NCBI GenBank assembly: GCA_025362135.1
Contig: JANYHZ010000147.1
Span: forward strand, 1 to 37,056
DNA length: 37,056 nt
Direction: 5' to 3'
From: Betaproteobacteria bacterium
GTDB taxonomy: Bacteria > Pseudomonadota > Gammaproteobacteria > Burkholderiales > Usitatibacteraceae
Part shown: positions 8,756 to 17,292 of the stretch, piece after piece
How positions within the stretch are numbered: the stretch's first letter is position 1
Layout: each line of letters starts with the position of its first letter
Made by a program: the position numbers and the translations under genes
Notes under the pieces: model-generated
Told to the model about the DNA's origin: nothing
Databases searched by the model: none
The model's input: only the letters and a program-made list of their open reading frames with translations

Positions 8756-8761
8756 ATTATA
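8756..8761 (-). promoter_or_regulatory. Candidate -10 box for the ETF-QO gene row
   Basis: The minus strand reads TATAAT about 32 nt before the ETF-QO ATG. An overlapping TATTAT at 8755-8760 could serve the divergent thioesterase gene. No clear -35 hexamer is visible in either direction. Confidence 0.3.
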
Positions 8762-8793
8762 GAGGGAAGACCAATTCGGGACTTTGTGAGCTT

Positions 8794-9234
8794 ATGACTG
8801 CCAACCATCCGGAAACGATACCCGGCTTAAAACTTTCCTCCATGCGATTTCCTGTCCGCTGGGGAGAGATGGATGCACTGGGGCATGTCAACAATGCCGA
8901 GTATTTGCGCTATTTCGAAGAGAGCCGCACGCTTTGGGGTGAGTCGCTGGGCTTGCATCTGGATGGCAGGGGCGAGGGCATGATATTGCTCAAGGCGAAC
9001 ATCACATACAAAAAACAGGTGAGCTATCCGGCCAATATTGAGGTCACTTTGTTTGCGGGAAAAATCGGGCGCACCAGCTTCCATCTTGTCAATACGCTCA
9101 CGCTGGAAGGCGACCGCACGCCTGCGGCGATCGGTGAATTTGTAATTGTCTGGTTTGACTATTGCGCCAATAATCCTGTCGTCATACCCATGTCGCTCCG
9201 AGGCGCGTTGGAGGGTTCCGGAGTGGCAAATTGA
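8794..9234 (+). CDS. Acyl-CoA thioesterase, 4HBT hot-dog fold
   Basis: This 146-residue protein has the 4-hydroxybenzoyl-CoA thioesterase pattern. VRWGEMDALGHVNNAEYL carries the catalytic Asp, followed by YFEESRTLWGE and a central beta region (ITYKKQVSYP). Members hydrolyse acyl-CoA thioesters in the cytoplasm; the acyl chain preference is unknown. It is divergent from the ETF-QO gene, with only about 70 nt between them, and the two may share an interest in acyl-CoA metabolism. Its stop overlaps the TTG start of crcB as TTGA. Confidence 0.87.
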   Translation: MTANHPETIPGLKLSSMRFPVRWGEMDALGHVNNAEYLRYFEESRTLWGESLGLHLDGRGEGMILLKANITYKKQVSYPANIEVTLFAGKIGRTSFHLVNTLTLEGDRTPAAIGEFVIVWFDYCANNPVVIPMSLRGALEGSGVAN

Positions 9235-9629
9235 ACAATGGGGGCGTCGTTTTGAGTGGCTTTGTCGCTGTCGGCTTTGGCGCGGCAGTTGGCGCGTGGG
9301 CGCGCTGGGGGTTGTCGGTGTGGCTCAATCCACGCTACCTGTTCTTCCCTTTGGGTACCTTTGTAGCCAATGCAGTGGGTGGCTTTCTGGTTGGCCTGGC
9401 GGTGGCTTATTTTGCGAGACACCCGGAATTGTCGTCGGCGTGGCGACTGTTTGCGGTGACGGGTTTTCTCGGCGGCTTGACAACTTTTTCCACCTATTCG
9501 GCAGAAGTGATCAGCCTGATTGAGCGCGACGAGGTGATGTGGGCGCTAGGTGTGGCGACGGCACATTTGCTGGTATCGCTGTTGCTGACGGCTGTGGGGA
9601 TCTGGATTTACCGGTTGTTTGCAAATTGA
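9231..9629 (+). CDS. crcB: Fluoride ion channel CrcB/Fluc
   Basis: This protein exports fluoride across the inner membrane as a dimer. The 132-residue product has four hydrophobic segments. It carries the family motifs GAWARWGLS near the N-terminus, GTFVANAVGGFLVG and GFLGGLTTFSTY, which contains the conserved Thr/Phe residues of the pore. The chosen start is the TTG at 9231, within the TTGA overlap with the thioesterase stop and downstream of GGAG. I see no fluoride riboswitch, and the coupling leaves no room for one directly ahead of the gene. Its 3' end overlaps the convergent nnr gene by 22 bp. Confidence 0.92.
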   Translation: MNNGGVVLSGFVAVGFGAAVGAWARWGLSVWLNPRYLFFPLGTFVANAVGGFLVGLAVAYFARHPELSSAWRLFAVTGFLGGLTTFSTYSAEVISLIERDEVMWALGVATAHLLVSLLLTAVGIWIYRLFAN

Positions 9630-11155
9630 TTGTGGTCGTGGTCATGCGAGGCAAGCCCTGCATTCAGCAGCGTTCGCGCTTCGAAAATCACTTCCGACGC
9701 AGTGAGGCCATGCGGTGCCATGCCGTGCGCCAGACACTCATCCGCCGCAGCTCCGTGAAGATAAACGCCGAGCTTGGCGGCATCCAGCGCATTCAACCCC
9801 TGCGCGAGGAATGCGGCAATCATCCCGGAAAGTGCGTCCCCCATACCGCCCGACGCCATACCGGGATTGCCTGATGTGTTAATCCAGTAGCGCCCATCGG
9901 GCATGGCGATCACAGTGCCGGCGCCTTTGAGTACCGTCACGGCGCTGAACTTTTTCGCGATATTTCTTGCGGCGGCGATACGATCAGCGCGGACTTCGTC
10001 AGGGGTGAGCCCAAGCAATCGCGCCGCCTCACCGGGGTGTGGGGTAAATATCAAACTCGTTGATTGGTGGGGCGTTCCGGCCATTTTTGCCTGAAGAGAG
10101 GCGTGGATGCTTGGGTTTGCCGCAATCATCGTTAGCGCGTCGGCATCGATGACCATCGGCATCGGCTGTGCGAGCGCAGTTGTCAGCAGGCGCGGCGCGG
10201 TCTTGTCGGTACCCAAGCCCATACCGATCGCCAATGAGGTCATCGCTTCATCCGTGACAAGTTCTTCAGCCGTTCGCACCATGATCTCGGGGTGGAGGGT
10301 GTCAAAACCCGGCGCGTCCTTGGCGACGACTCCGAGGAATACTTTTCCTGGCCCCATGTGCAATGCCGCTCGGGCAGCGAGTACCGCTGCACCGATCATG
10401 CCAGCGGCACCGCCCACGATGCCGACGTTGCCAAAGCTACCTTTGTGCGAGTTCTTGCGCCTCTTCGGAATTAGCGGCGCGGCGCAGGCGCGGGTGAGCA
10501 ATTTTCCCGGAGATGTGACGGTGGCAAGCCCAAGTGAGTCGACGCAGATTTTTCCTGCACAATCGACGCCATCACCGGTGTAGAGGCCGGATTTTGCGCC
10601 AAGGAAAGTGAGCGTGAAATCGGCCTGGATCGTCACGCCGTGGGCAATGCCGGTATCTGCAGAGAGACCGCTGGGAACGTCGATGGCCAAAATCGGTACG
10701 TGATAAAGATCGGCATGCGAGTTCGCATTCGTGATCGCATCTGCAAATATGCCTTCTGGTGGGCGCTGCAAACCGATTCCAAAAAGGCCGTCGATGATGA
10801 GATCGTACTCTCCGTCATTAGGAAACTTTTTGACGACCGCGCCTTTGGCTTTGCGATAAGTGATACAGGCAGTCTTCGCAACCGGGTCTGCATTTTTTTG
10901 TTCACGCGGCTCCAGCAGCGTTACGCGCTGTCCGGCCTTGTTTAGCGCGGTCGCTGCCACCCACGCATCGCCACCATTGTTGCCGGGACCTGCCATTACG
11001 AGGATATTCGCACCGCGTTTTTTTTTGATGATCGTACATGCAAAAGCCGCCACTGCTGTGCCGGCGGCAAGCATCAAGGATTGCTTCGGATTTTTCTTTG
11101 CGTGCGCAGTCTCAATAGCGCGAATTTCCGCTGATGAATACAGGAAATCGCCCAT
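9608..11155 (-). CDS. nnr: Bifunctional NAD(P)H-hydrate epimerase / ADP-dependent NAD(P)H-hydrate dehydratase
   Basis: The enzyme repairs hydrated NADH and NADPH: the first domain epimerises R- and S-NAD(P)HX and the second dehydrates S-NAD(P)HX with ADP. The 515-residue product has a YjeF_N domain (about 1-215, with VMAGPGNNGGDAWVAA). It is followed by a ribokinase-like dehydratase domain (about 230-500, with FTPHPGEAARLLG and GNPGMASGGMGDALSGM). The ATG at 11155 begins MGDFLYSSAEIR, typical of the family, and lies 2 nt after the nadB stop. The open frame upstream to 11254 lies inside nadB. Confidence 0.93.
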   Translation of the reverse strand: MGDFLYSSAEIRAIETAHAKKNPKQSLMLAAGTAVAAFACTIIKKKRGANILVMAGPGNNGGDAWVAATALNKAGQRVTLLEPREQKNADPVAKTACITYRKAKGAVVKKFPNDGEYDLIIDGLFGIGLQRPPEGIFADAITNANSHADLYHVPILAIDVPSGLSADTGIAHGVTIQADFTLTFLGAKSGLYTGDGVDCAGKICVDSLGLATVTSPGKLLTRACAAPLIPKRRKNSHKGSFGNVGIVGGAAGMIGAAVLAARAALHMGPGKVFLGVVAKDAPGFDTLHPEIMVRTAEELVTDEAMTSLAIGMGLGTDKTAPRLLTTALAQPMPMVIDADALTMIAANPSIHASLQAKMAGTPHQSTSLIFTPHPGEAARLLGLTPDEVRADRIAAARNIAKKFSAVTVLKGAGTVIAMPDGRYWINTSGNPGMASGGMGDALSGMIAAFLAQGLNALDAAKLGVYLHGAAADECLAHGMAPHGLTASEVIFEARTLLNAGLASHDHDHNQFANNR

Positions 11156-11157
11156 TT

Positions 11158-12753
11158 TCACGGCACCAGCACAGTATCTATCGCGTCCTTCGCGAGGCCA
11201 GGGTAGTCGAGGCTGTAATGCAGGCCACGGCTTTCCTTTCGTTCCTGCGCGCAACGGACAATTAATTCCGCAGTCTGCACGAGATTTCGCAGTTCGATCA
11301 GGTCATTCGAGATGCGAAAGTTAGCGTAGTAATCGTGGATTTCCGATTGCAGCAGATTGATGCGGTGCATGGCGCGCTCGAGGCGCTTATCCGTGCGCAC
11401 GATGCCTACGTAATCCCACATGAAGCGGCGCAGCTCGTCCCAGTTGTGAGAGATGATGACCTCCTCATCGGCGTTGGTCACGCGGCTCTCGTCCCATAGG
11501 GGCAAAGGGTACGAGACACGTGTCGGTTGTTTCAACATATCGCTGGCGACCGCTTCAGAAAAAACCAGGCATTCGAGTAGCGAATTGCTCGCCAGGCGAT
11601 TGGCACCGTGCAAACCGGTGCAGGATACTTCGCCGATGGCATAGAGATCATCGACATCGGTACGCCCGTTCAGGTCGGTAACAACACCGCCGCAGGTGTA
11701 ATGCGCCGCCGGTACAACCGGGATTGGGTCAGTAGTGATATCGATACCCAGCGAGAGGCATTTTTCATAGATGTTCGGGAAATGCTCCAGCAGGAAATCT
11801 GCTGGTCTATGCGAGATATCCAGATAGACAAAATCGAGACCACGCTTTTTCATTTCAAAATCGATGGCGCGGGCGACCACATCACGGGGTGCCAACTCCG
11901 CACGCTTGTCGTGGTGGGGCATGAAGCGCTCGCCAGCCATGTTCCTGTTTTTACTGTCAGGCAGCCGCAAGTGTCCACCTTCGCCACGAACGGCTTCGGT
12001 AATCAAATACGATTTGGCCAATGGATGGTAGAGGCAGGTGGGATGGAACTGGATAAACTCCATGTTGGCGACGCGACATCCAGCCCGCCAGCTCATCGCC
12101 ACGCCGTCGCCGGTGGCTACATCCGGGTTAGTGGTATAGAGATAAACTTTGCCCGCGCCGCCTGTGGCCAACACGGTGAAACGCGCGTTGATCGTGTGTA
12201 CGGCACCGGTGGGATTGTTCAGTGCATATGCGCCGTAGCAACGTTTTTCACCAAGTCTGCCAAGTTTTGCCGACGTGACCAGATCGACCGCAAGGTGGTG
12301 CTCCAGTACCTCGACGTTCGGATGCGATTTCAGTTGCTGCACCAGCGTCTTTTGTACGGCACGACCGGTTGCGTCGGCTGCGTGCGCGATGCGGCGGTGC
12401 GAATGTCCGCCTTCGCGGGTCAGATGCAACTCCGCCCCGTTGCGGTCGTCGCGCGTGAAGGGCACACCCTGTGCGACCAGCCACTCCACGGCGCTGCGAC
12501 CGTGATCAACCACAAATCGCACAGCCGCGTCGTTGCACAGTCCGGCACCTGCGACATGGGTGTCACGGATGTGGTTGGCGGTCGAATCTTCTTCGCTCAG
12601 CACCGCAGCGATACCGCCTTGCGCCCACGCGCTGGCGGCATCAAGAAGCTCTTGTTTAGTGAGCAACGCAACCTTTTGTGTTTCCGCGAGTCTCAATGCC
12701 AGTGACATGCCGGCGAGGCCGCTGCCAATAATCAGAACGTCGTAGTGTTTCAT
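11158..12753 (-). CDS. nadB: L-aspartate oxidase
   Basis: NadB oxidises L-aspartate to iminoaspartate, the first step of de novo NAD synthesis. The 531-residue product starts with a FAD motif ([15 protein letters not shown]). It carries the succinate dehydrogenase/fumarate reductase flavoprotein features [15 protein letters not shown]-like [21 protein letters not shown] and [21 protein letters not shown]. The ATG at 12753 begins [10 protein letters not shown], so the upstream extension to 12828 is unlikely. It is divergent from rpoE, as in many proteobacteria. It is followed after 2 nt by nnr, which puts NAD synthesis and NAD(P)HX repair in one transcription unit. Confidence 0.95.
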   Translation of the reverse strand: MKHYDVLIIGSGLAGMSLALRLAETQKVALLTKQELLDAASAWAQGGIAAVLSEEDSTANHIRDTHVAGAGLCNDAAVRFVVDHGRSAVEWLVAQGVPFTRDDRNGAELHLTREGGHSHRRIAHAADATGRAVQKTLVQQLKSHPNVEVLEHHLAVDLVTSAKLGRLGEKRCYGAYALNNPTGAVHTINARFTVLATGGAGKVYLYTTNPDVATGDGVAMSWRAGCRVANMEFIQFHPTCLYHPLAKSYLITEAVRGEGGHLRLPDSKNRNMAGERFMPHHDKRAELAPRDVVARAIDFEMKKRGLDFVYLDISHRPADFLLEHFPNIYEKCLSLGIDITTDPIPVVPAAHYTCGGVVTDLNGRTDVDDLYAIGEVSCTGLHGANRLASNSLLECLVFSEAVASDMLKQPTRVSYPLPLWDESRVTNADEEVIISHNWDELRRFMWDYVGIVRTDKRLERAMHRINLLQSEIHDYYANFRISNDLIELRNLVQTAELIVRCAQERKESRGLHYSLDYPGLAKDAIDTVLVP

Positions 12754-13071
12754 GGGTGGGCTCAAAGCGGCTAGTATTGACGCGCTTGCGAGGTCAGTGG
12801 GTGAACTATTCCTCGCCGGGCGGGTCATTTGTTCGGGTTTTATGTAGGTTGTCAGGTTTTGATGTGGAATTTTACGGAAATTTCCGATGGTGCAACTTAG
12901 GCAGGGAGAGCAGTGATGGCAGAGTTGACGTTTATAATACCCGACGTAGTGGGGCTTAACAGCAGGTCGTATATGGGCAAATCAGCGCCGAATGCGTTCG
13001 CGTGTCTGGAAAATGAAACTACGAGCGCCGCAACCATTGCAGCGCGACCAGTGACTCAGGGAAAAGTGTTG
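12754..13071. other. Divergent nadB/rpoE intergenic region (318 nt)
   Basis: No separate gene is evident. The region should hold the nadB and rpoE promoters. I see a TATAAT at 12933-12938 without a convincing -35, and a poor sigma-E-like pair (GAACTA at 12803, TCATT 16 nt later). The frame of rpoE is open leftward to 12913, and the ATG at 12916 has AGGGAG seven nt upstream. Confidence 0.5.
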
Positions 13072-13671
13072 ATGAGCGATCGCGAAGTCGATCAACAATT
13101 GGTGGTGCGCGCGCAGGCGGGAGACAAACGCGCGTTTGAATTGTTGGTGATCAAATATCAGCGCAAGGTGGAACGTTTGCTGTCGCGCATCATTCGAAAC
13201 CAGGATGAAATTCAGGATGTTGCCCAAGAATCATTCATTAAAGCATATCGTGCGCTTGCCAATTTTCGCGGCGACAGCGCGTTCTACACCTGGCTTTACC
13301 GCATCTCCGTGAATACCGCAAAGAACTATCTGGTCAGTCAGGGCCGCCGTGCGCCGACGAGCACGGGCTATGATGCTGAAGAAGCTGAAAGTTTTGAGGA
13401 TGCCGTCGGGCTGCGTGACAACGCAACGCCGGACGCACTCCTGATGTCGAAGCAAATCGCCGAAATTGTTAATTCGACAATCGACAAGTTGCCAGAGGAG
13501 TTAAGAACCGCGATTACGCTACGCGAAATCGAGGGTTTAAGTTACGAAGAAATCGCGCAGATCATGGATTGTCCGATCGGGACAGTTCGATCACGAATCT
13601 TTCGTGCCCGTGAAGCGGTGGCTGAACAATTGCGTCCACAACTAGGCACGACGAAGGACAGGAGATGGTGA
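13072..13671 (+). CDS. rpoE: RNA polymerase sigma-E factor (extracytoplasmic function)
   Basis: This is the envelope-stress sigma factor, held inactive by RseA at the membrane. The 199-residue product has sigma region 2 (FELLVIKYQRKVERL, EIQDVAQESFIKAYRAL, TWLYRISVNTAKNYL) and region 4 (LREIEGLSYEEIAQIM, IGTVRSRIFRAREAV). These are close to RpoE/AlgU. The ATG at 13072 begins MSDREVDQQLV, the usual start, with AGGGA nine nt upstream. An in-frame ATG at 12916 would add 52 residues. The stop lies 1 nt before the rseA ATG, and the operon continues through rseB and mucD. Confidence 0.95.
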   Translation: MSDREVDQQLVVRAQAGDKRAFELLVIKYQRKVERLLSRIIRNQDEIQDVAQESFIKAYRALANFRGDSAFYTWLYRISVNTAKNYLVSQGRRAPTSTGYDAEEAESFEDAVGLRDNATPDALLMSKQIAEIVNSTIDKLPEELRTAITLREIEGLSYEEIAQIMDCPIGTVRSRIFRAREAVAEQLRPQLGTTKDRRW

Positions 13672-13672
13672 A

Positions 13673-14212
13673 ATGAACGAAAAATTATCTGCCCTGATGG
13701 ACGGGGAGCTTGATCACAGTCAGGCACGGTCGGTAATCAAATCGCTTGGCAGCGATGATGTGTCCCGCGAGCAATGGGATTTGTATCACGTTATCGGCGA
13801 GGCCCTGCGTGGCGACGATCTCAACCGGTCAAATGCGCGTGATGCGGGCACCATTGCGATTTTTGCGGCGCTTGCACTGGAGCCGACGGTATTGGCACCG
13901 CAGATGATCAAACAACCGGTAGAAAGGCGTACCCGTATCGCCTTGGCGATGGCTGCCTCAGTGATTACCATATCCGCAGTCGGCGTGGTCGCATTACAGC
14001 AGCAAAATGGGCAAGTGTCACCGATACAACTGGTGCAACAGGTTGCTCCAAAGCCGGTCGCGCTGAACAAACTGCCACTTTCGGCTGTGGAAGTGCGTGT
14101 AAATGATTATCTTGTCGTGCATCGGCAGTTTTCGAATCCAGGTGCATTCCAGCCGGTTACCTTGAACCGTGATATGCGTGGCACCAGTGTGCCGCAGGCC
14201 GTCGGCAAATGA
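13673..14212 (+). CDS. rseA: Anti-sigma-E factor RseA/MucA
   Basis: RseA binds sigma-E in the cytoplasm and is cut by regulated proteolysis under envelope stress. The 179-residue protein has the N-terminal RseA_N pattern (EKLSALMDGELDHSQ, REQWDLYHVIGEALRG). One transmembrane segment follows at about residues 87-106 (ALAMAASVITISAVGVVAL). The rest is a Gln/Pro/Val-rich periplasmic tail. GGAG about 12 nt before the ATG, within the end of rpoE, is the probable ribosome-binding site. Its place directly after rpoE and before rseB supports the call more than the divergent tail does. Confidence 0.9.
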   Translation: MNEKLSALMDGELDHSQARSVIKSLGSDDVSREQWDLYHVIGEALRGDDLNRSNARDAGTIAIFAALALEPTVLAPQMIKQPVERRTRIALAMAASVITISAVGVVALQQQNGQVSPIQLVQQVAPKPVALNKLPLSAVEVRVNDYLVVHRQFSNPGAFQPVTLNRDMRGTSVPQAVGK

Positions 14213-14349
14213 GACAGGCATGTGGTCGAAGAAGTGATTTGCTGTCGCGGTGCGTGAGTGGTTGCAGGGAAAAAGCAGCTGCAAGTCCAAAGGCATTTAA
14301 GATTTAAATACCCAGCAGGGAGTGTAGTTTTTTTGGCGCATGAATTGAA

Positions 14350-15375
14350 ATGAAAAGTTGGGTGAAGTCACAATCAGTATTTGCCGCGCTAATTGCGGGC
14401 ACCAGTATGCTTGTCGGTGTTGTGGGCGCTCAAACCGGCTACAAGGCTGCGCAAACGCCACTTACGGTTCCGCTTGATGGCCGCGAATGGCTTGATCGAA
14501 TCGCAAAATCGGCGCGGGAATTGCCTTATACGGGCGTTTTCATCCAGCAGACTGCTGACGGAGTGAGTACATCGCGTATTACGCATATGGTCGACCGACA
14601 GGGTGTTGAGCTCGAAAAGCTCGAAATGCTTGACGGGCCGCAGACCGAAATTATCCGTCGCAATGAAGAAATGTTTTGCTACCATCCAGATGTGAAGACA
14701 GTCCGGGTTGACAGACGAATCAGCGGTCGTTTTTTTCCGTCTCTCATTTCGGGTGATCCCAAGGCGATCGCTGAAAATTACCGCGTGACGCTTGGCAGCG
14801 TCGAACGCGTCGCCGGCTTCGATTGTCAGTGGGTGATCATCGAGCCCAAAGATGCTATGCGCTATATGCAAAAATTATGTGCAGAACTTGGTACTGGTCT
14901 CTTGCTTAGGGCGCGGCTCTATAACGATCGTAACCAGATGCTGGAACAATTCATGTTTACGCAGCTTGATTTGAGCCGCAGCTTGGCAAAACACTCACTG
15001 AGGTCCCGTTTTGAGCAACTGCCGGGTTGGCAAACGACTGACTCCGCCAAACCGGCGAAGACGACATCAGAGACCGGCTGGAAGGTAGCCCACCTTCCTG
15101 TGGGGTTCAAAAAAGTAGCGGAGATGATTCGCACATTGGTTGGTCGACCAGCACCTGTATCGCAGCTTGTGTTTTCAGATGGCCTCTCGCATGTATCGGT
15201 ATTTGTCGAGCCGATGCGGGGTGATCCGCAGACGTCGGGGGCGCGTATGACCGATGACAGCCCAATTGCGTTTGCGATGCGTCCCGTGGCGGACCATCAA
15301 GTAACAGTGATGGGGGAAGTGCCGGTTGCGGCAGTTCAAGCCATCGTCGACAGCGTGATGCAGAAGGGTAGATAG
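14350..15375 (+). CDS. rseB: Sigma-E regulatory protein RseB/MucB
   Basis: RseB is a periplasmic protein that binds RseA and shields it from cleavage until lipoprotein or LPS signals appear. The 341-residue product has a signal peptide (hydrophobic AALIAGTSMLVGVVGA). It is followed by the N-terminal LolA/LppX-like domain (EWLDRIAKSARELPYTGVFI, FCYHPDVKTV) and a smaller C-terminal domain (PVSQLVFSDGLSHVSVFVE). It is separated from rseA by 137 nt with no strong Shine-Dalgarno sequence directly before the ATG. It may depend on readthrough from the rpoE promoter. Confidence 0.9.
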   Translation: MKSWVKSQSVFAALIAGTSMLVGVVGAQTGYKAAQTPLTVPLDGREWLDRIAKSARELPYTGVFIQQTADGVSTSRITHMVDRQGVELEKLEMLDGPQTEIIRRNEEMFCYHPDVKTVRVDRRISGRFFPSLISGDPKAIAENYRVTLGSVERVAGFDCQWVIIEPKDAMRYMQKLCAELGTGLLLRARLYNDRNQMLEQFMFTQLDLSRSLAKHSLRSRFEQLPGWQTTDSAKPAKTTSETGWKVAHLPVGFKKVAEMIRTLVGRPAPVSQLVFSDGLSHVSVFVEPMRGDPQTSGARMTDDSPIAFAMRPVADHQVTVMGEVPVAAVQAIVDSVMQKGR

Positions 15376-15418
15376 ACAGGTTCATGCGACACAATTAAAT
15401 GGTCGTTTTGCGATTTTT

Positions 15419-15437
15419 CGCCGGGTACTTCCCGGCG
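15419..15437 (+). terminator. Hairpin between rseB and mucD
   Basis: The perfect 7-bp GC stem CGCCGGG/CCCGGCG with loop TACTT is preceded by ATTTTT and followed by AGTTGTTTT. This is a weak intrinsic-terminator shape. It may reduce readthrough into mucD, whose ATG lies 22 nt downstream. Confidence 0.45.
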
Positions 15438-15459
15438 AGTTGTTTTAAATGGAGAAAAT

Positions 15460-16950
15460 ATGACAACACGTATCGATAAAAGCCTGCAGCGCATGATGGC
15501 TTCAATACTTATTTTGGCGGGAACGCTGTTCTTCGTGAATGCCAAAACGCTTGCGAAGGACTTGCCGGATTTCACGGAATTGGTTGAGAAACACGGACCT
15601 GCAGTGGTCAATGTCAGTACCAAAACAAGATCAGGGAATCAGCGTGGGCAGCAGCAGTTTGACGAAAATGACATGTATGAATTCTTCCGCCGTTTCATGC
15701 CGCCGGATGCGTTACCAAACCCGCGCGGCAATCCGAACACGCCCAATTCACCACGCCGCAATCCGCGTCAACCCAGCCCAAATCAGGAGGCACCGTTGCG
15801 CGATTTAGGCTTAGGGTCGGGGTTCATTATTTCCACAGATGGATACGTGATTACAAATGCGCATGTCGTGCAGCGTGCTGATGAAGTCACGGTAACATTG
15901 ACTGACAAGCGCGAATTCAAGGCGAAGGTCATCGGCACGGACGAGCGTACCGATGTTGCCGTATTGAAGATCGATGTAACCGGCCTGCCAAAGCTCAGCA
16001 TCGGCGATTCCGACAAGGTGCGTGTCGGTGAATGGGTGCTCGCGATCGGTTCGCCGTTTGGTTTTGAAAATACGGTGACTGCAGGAATCGTCAGCGCCAA
16101 GAGCCGCGACACCGGCGACTTTGTGCCTTTTATCCAAACCGACGCCGCCGTAAATCCAGGCAATTCTGGTGGGCCGTTATTTAACACCAAGGGGGAGGTA
16201 ATCGGTATCAATTCACAGATTTTCAGCGGTAGCGGTGGCTATCTCGGAATTTCCTTTGCCATCCCCGTGAACACCGCGATGAACGTCGCAAACCAGTTGA
16301 TCAAGACTGGCAAAGTAAATCGGGGCCGTATTGGCGTGTCAATTCCCAACCCGATCACCAAAGATCTGGCTGAATCGTTGGGACTGCCCAATACGAAGGG
16401 GGCGCTAATCGATTCGGTGGAGAAGGATACGCCCGCTGACAAGGCCGGCATCCTTGCACAAGACATCGTCCTGAAGGTGAACGGCAAACAGATAGAGACC
16501 AATATCGACCTGTCGCGTACGATCGGTAACACTGCACCCGGAACAAAGGTGGTGATGTCGATCTGGCGCAAGGGCGGTCTGAAGGAAATTACGGTCACGG
16601 TGGGTGAAATACCAAGTGACACGCGCGTCGCAAAAGCACCGGACAAGAAAGACGAGAAAAAGGAAGCAACGCCGAATCGCCTCGGTCTCGTCGTTGGCGA
16701 GGTTGCTGCGGATGATCGTAAAGCATTGAAGATCGACAGCGGTGTGATGGTCAGTGATTCCGATGGCGCAGCCGAGCGTGCCGGCATTCGTCAGGGGGAT
16801 GTCATTCTCGCGGTAAACAATACCGATGTGAAATCGGTCAGCCAGTTCAACGACATCATTGCCAGGCTCGATGCCAAGAAAGCTGTCGCACTGCTCATCA
16901 GGCGGGAGAACCAGACGCGTTATGTGACTTTGCGAATCGATTCAAAGTAG
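15460..16950 (+). CDS. mucD: Periplasmic Do-family serine protease/chaperone MucD (DegP-like)
   Basis: This HtrA protease degrades misfolded envelope proteins and dampens the sigma-E response. The 496-residue product has a signal peptide (residues ~1-33) and a Pro/Asn/Arg-rich linker at ~85-112. The trypsin-like domain carries His135 (ITNAHVV), Asp165 (DERTDVAVLK) and Ser236 (NPGNSGGPL). Two PDZ domains follow at about 295-380 and 405-490. GGAG eight nt upstream marks the start. Placement after rpoE-rseA-rseB is as in the mucABCD arrangement, although no rseC/mucC homologue lies between them here. Confidence 0.94.
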   Translation: MTTRIDKSLQRMMASILILAGTLFFVNAKTLAKDLPDFTELVEKHGPAVVNVSTKTRSGNQRGQQQFDENDMYEFFRRFMPPDALPNPRGNPNTPNSPRRNPRQPSPNQEAPLRDLGLGSGFIISTDGYVITNAHVVQRADEVTVTLTDKREFKAKVIGTDERTDVAVLKIDVTGLPKLSIGDSDKVRVGEWVLAIGSPFGFENTVTAGIVSAKSRDTGDFVPFIQTDAAVNPGNSGGPLFNTKGEVIGINSQIFSGSGGYLGISFAIPVNTAMNVANQLIKTGKVNRGRIGVSIPNPITKDLAESLGLPNTKGALIDSVEKDTPADKAGILAQDIVLKVNGKQIETNIDLSRTIGNTAPGTKVVMSIWRKGGLKEITVTVGEIPSDTRVAKAPDKKDEKKEATPNRLGLVVGEVAADDRKALKIDSGVMVSDSDGAAERAGIRQGDVILAVNNTDVKSVSQFNDIIARLDAKKAVALLIRRENQTRYVTLRIDSK

Positions 16951-16953
16951 ATC

Positions 16954-17211
16954 TTGAAACAATTGACGGTGCTGTCACGTAGCTACTGCCACCTTTGCGA
17001 CGACATGATTGCGGCCTTGCAGGAAATGCAGGGCCGTTTTTCTGGATCCTTTGTCGTTGAGGTAGTCGATATCGATCGCCACCCTGCGCTTGAAACGAAA
17101 TGGGGCGACAAGGTGCCGGTTTTGCTCGATGGAGATGTGGAGATATGCCACTATTTTCTCGACGCGGATCGGCTGACATTGCATCTCGTCAATCCGGAAA
17201 CAAGGGCCTGA
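16954..17211 (+). CDS. Glutaredoxin family protein
   Basis: This small 85-residue thioredoxin-fold protein has the redox motif CHLC (Cys12, Cys15) after LTVLSRSY and the cis-Pro segment KVPVLL. The length and the sequence EICHYFLDADRL fit the DUF836/glutaredoxin-like group rather than classical glutaredoxins. It begins with a TTG three nt after the mucD stop, so it belongs to the rpoE-rseA-rseB-mucD transcript. Its partner is not known. A strong hairpin follows 41 nt after its stop. Confidence 0.85.
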   Translation: MKQLTVLSRSYCHLCDDMIAALQEMQGRFSGSFVVEVVDIDRHPALETKWGDKVPVLLDGDVEICHYFLDADRLTLHLVNPETRA

Positions 17212-17252
17212 AAGGTCAATTCACGAACGCTTTTGAGGTAGAATGAAGCCAT

Positions 17253-17292
17253 ACAACAAATAAGGGCACCCTTGTGTGCCCTTATTTGTTGT
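17253..17292 (+). terminator. 17-bp hairpin between glutaredoxin gene and lepA
   Basis: Arms 17253-17269 and 17276-17292 are perfectly complementary (17 bp), with loop CCTTGT. The GC core is GGGCAC/GTGCCC, preceded by an A-rich and followed by a T-rich run (TTATTTGTTGTT), the shape of a bidirectional intrinsic terminator. It ends only 16 nt before the lepA ATG, so it also lies in the lepA leader. The efp terminator at 26961 shares the AAGGGCAC core. Confidence 0.75.

Noticed and set aside
11608-12705. A 365-codon frame opposite nadB
   Set aside because: It lies wholly within nadB, matches no family I know and lacks a ribosome-binding site. The nadB product is clearly conserved.
12803-12829. 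A sigma-E-like promoter (GAACTA, 16 nt, TCATT) before rpoE
   Set aside because: The -10 part matches the TCTGA consensus at only two positions, so I do not list it as a promoter.
14262-14284. Small inverted repeat TTGCAG/CTGCAA between rseA and rseB
   Set aside because: Six base pairs with an 11-nt loop and no T-tract is expected by chance.
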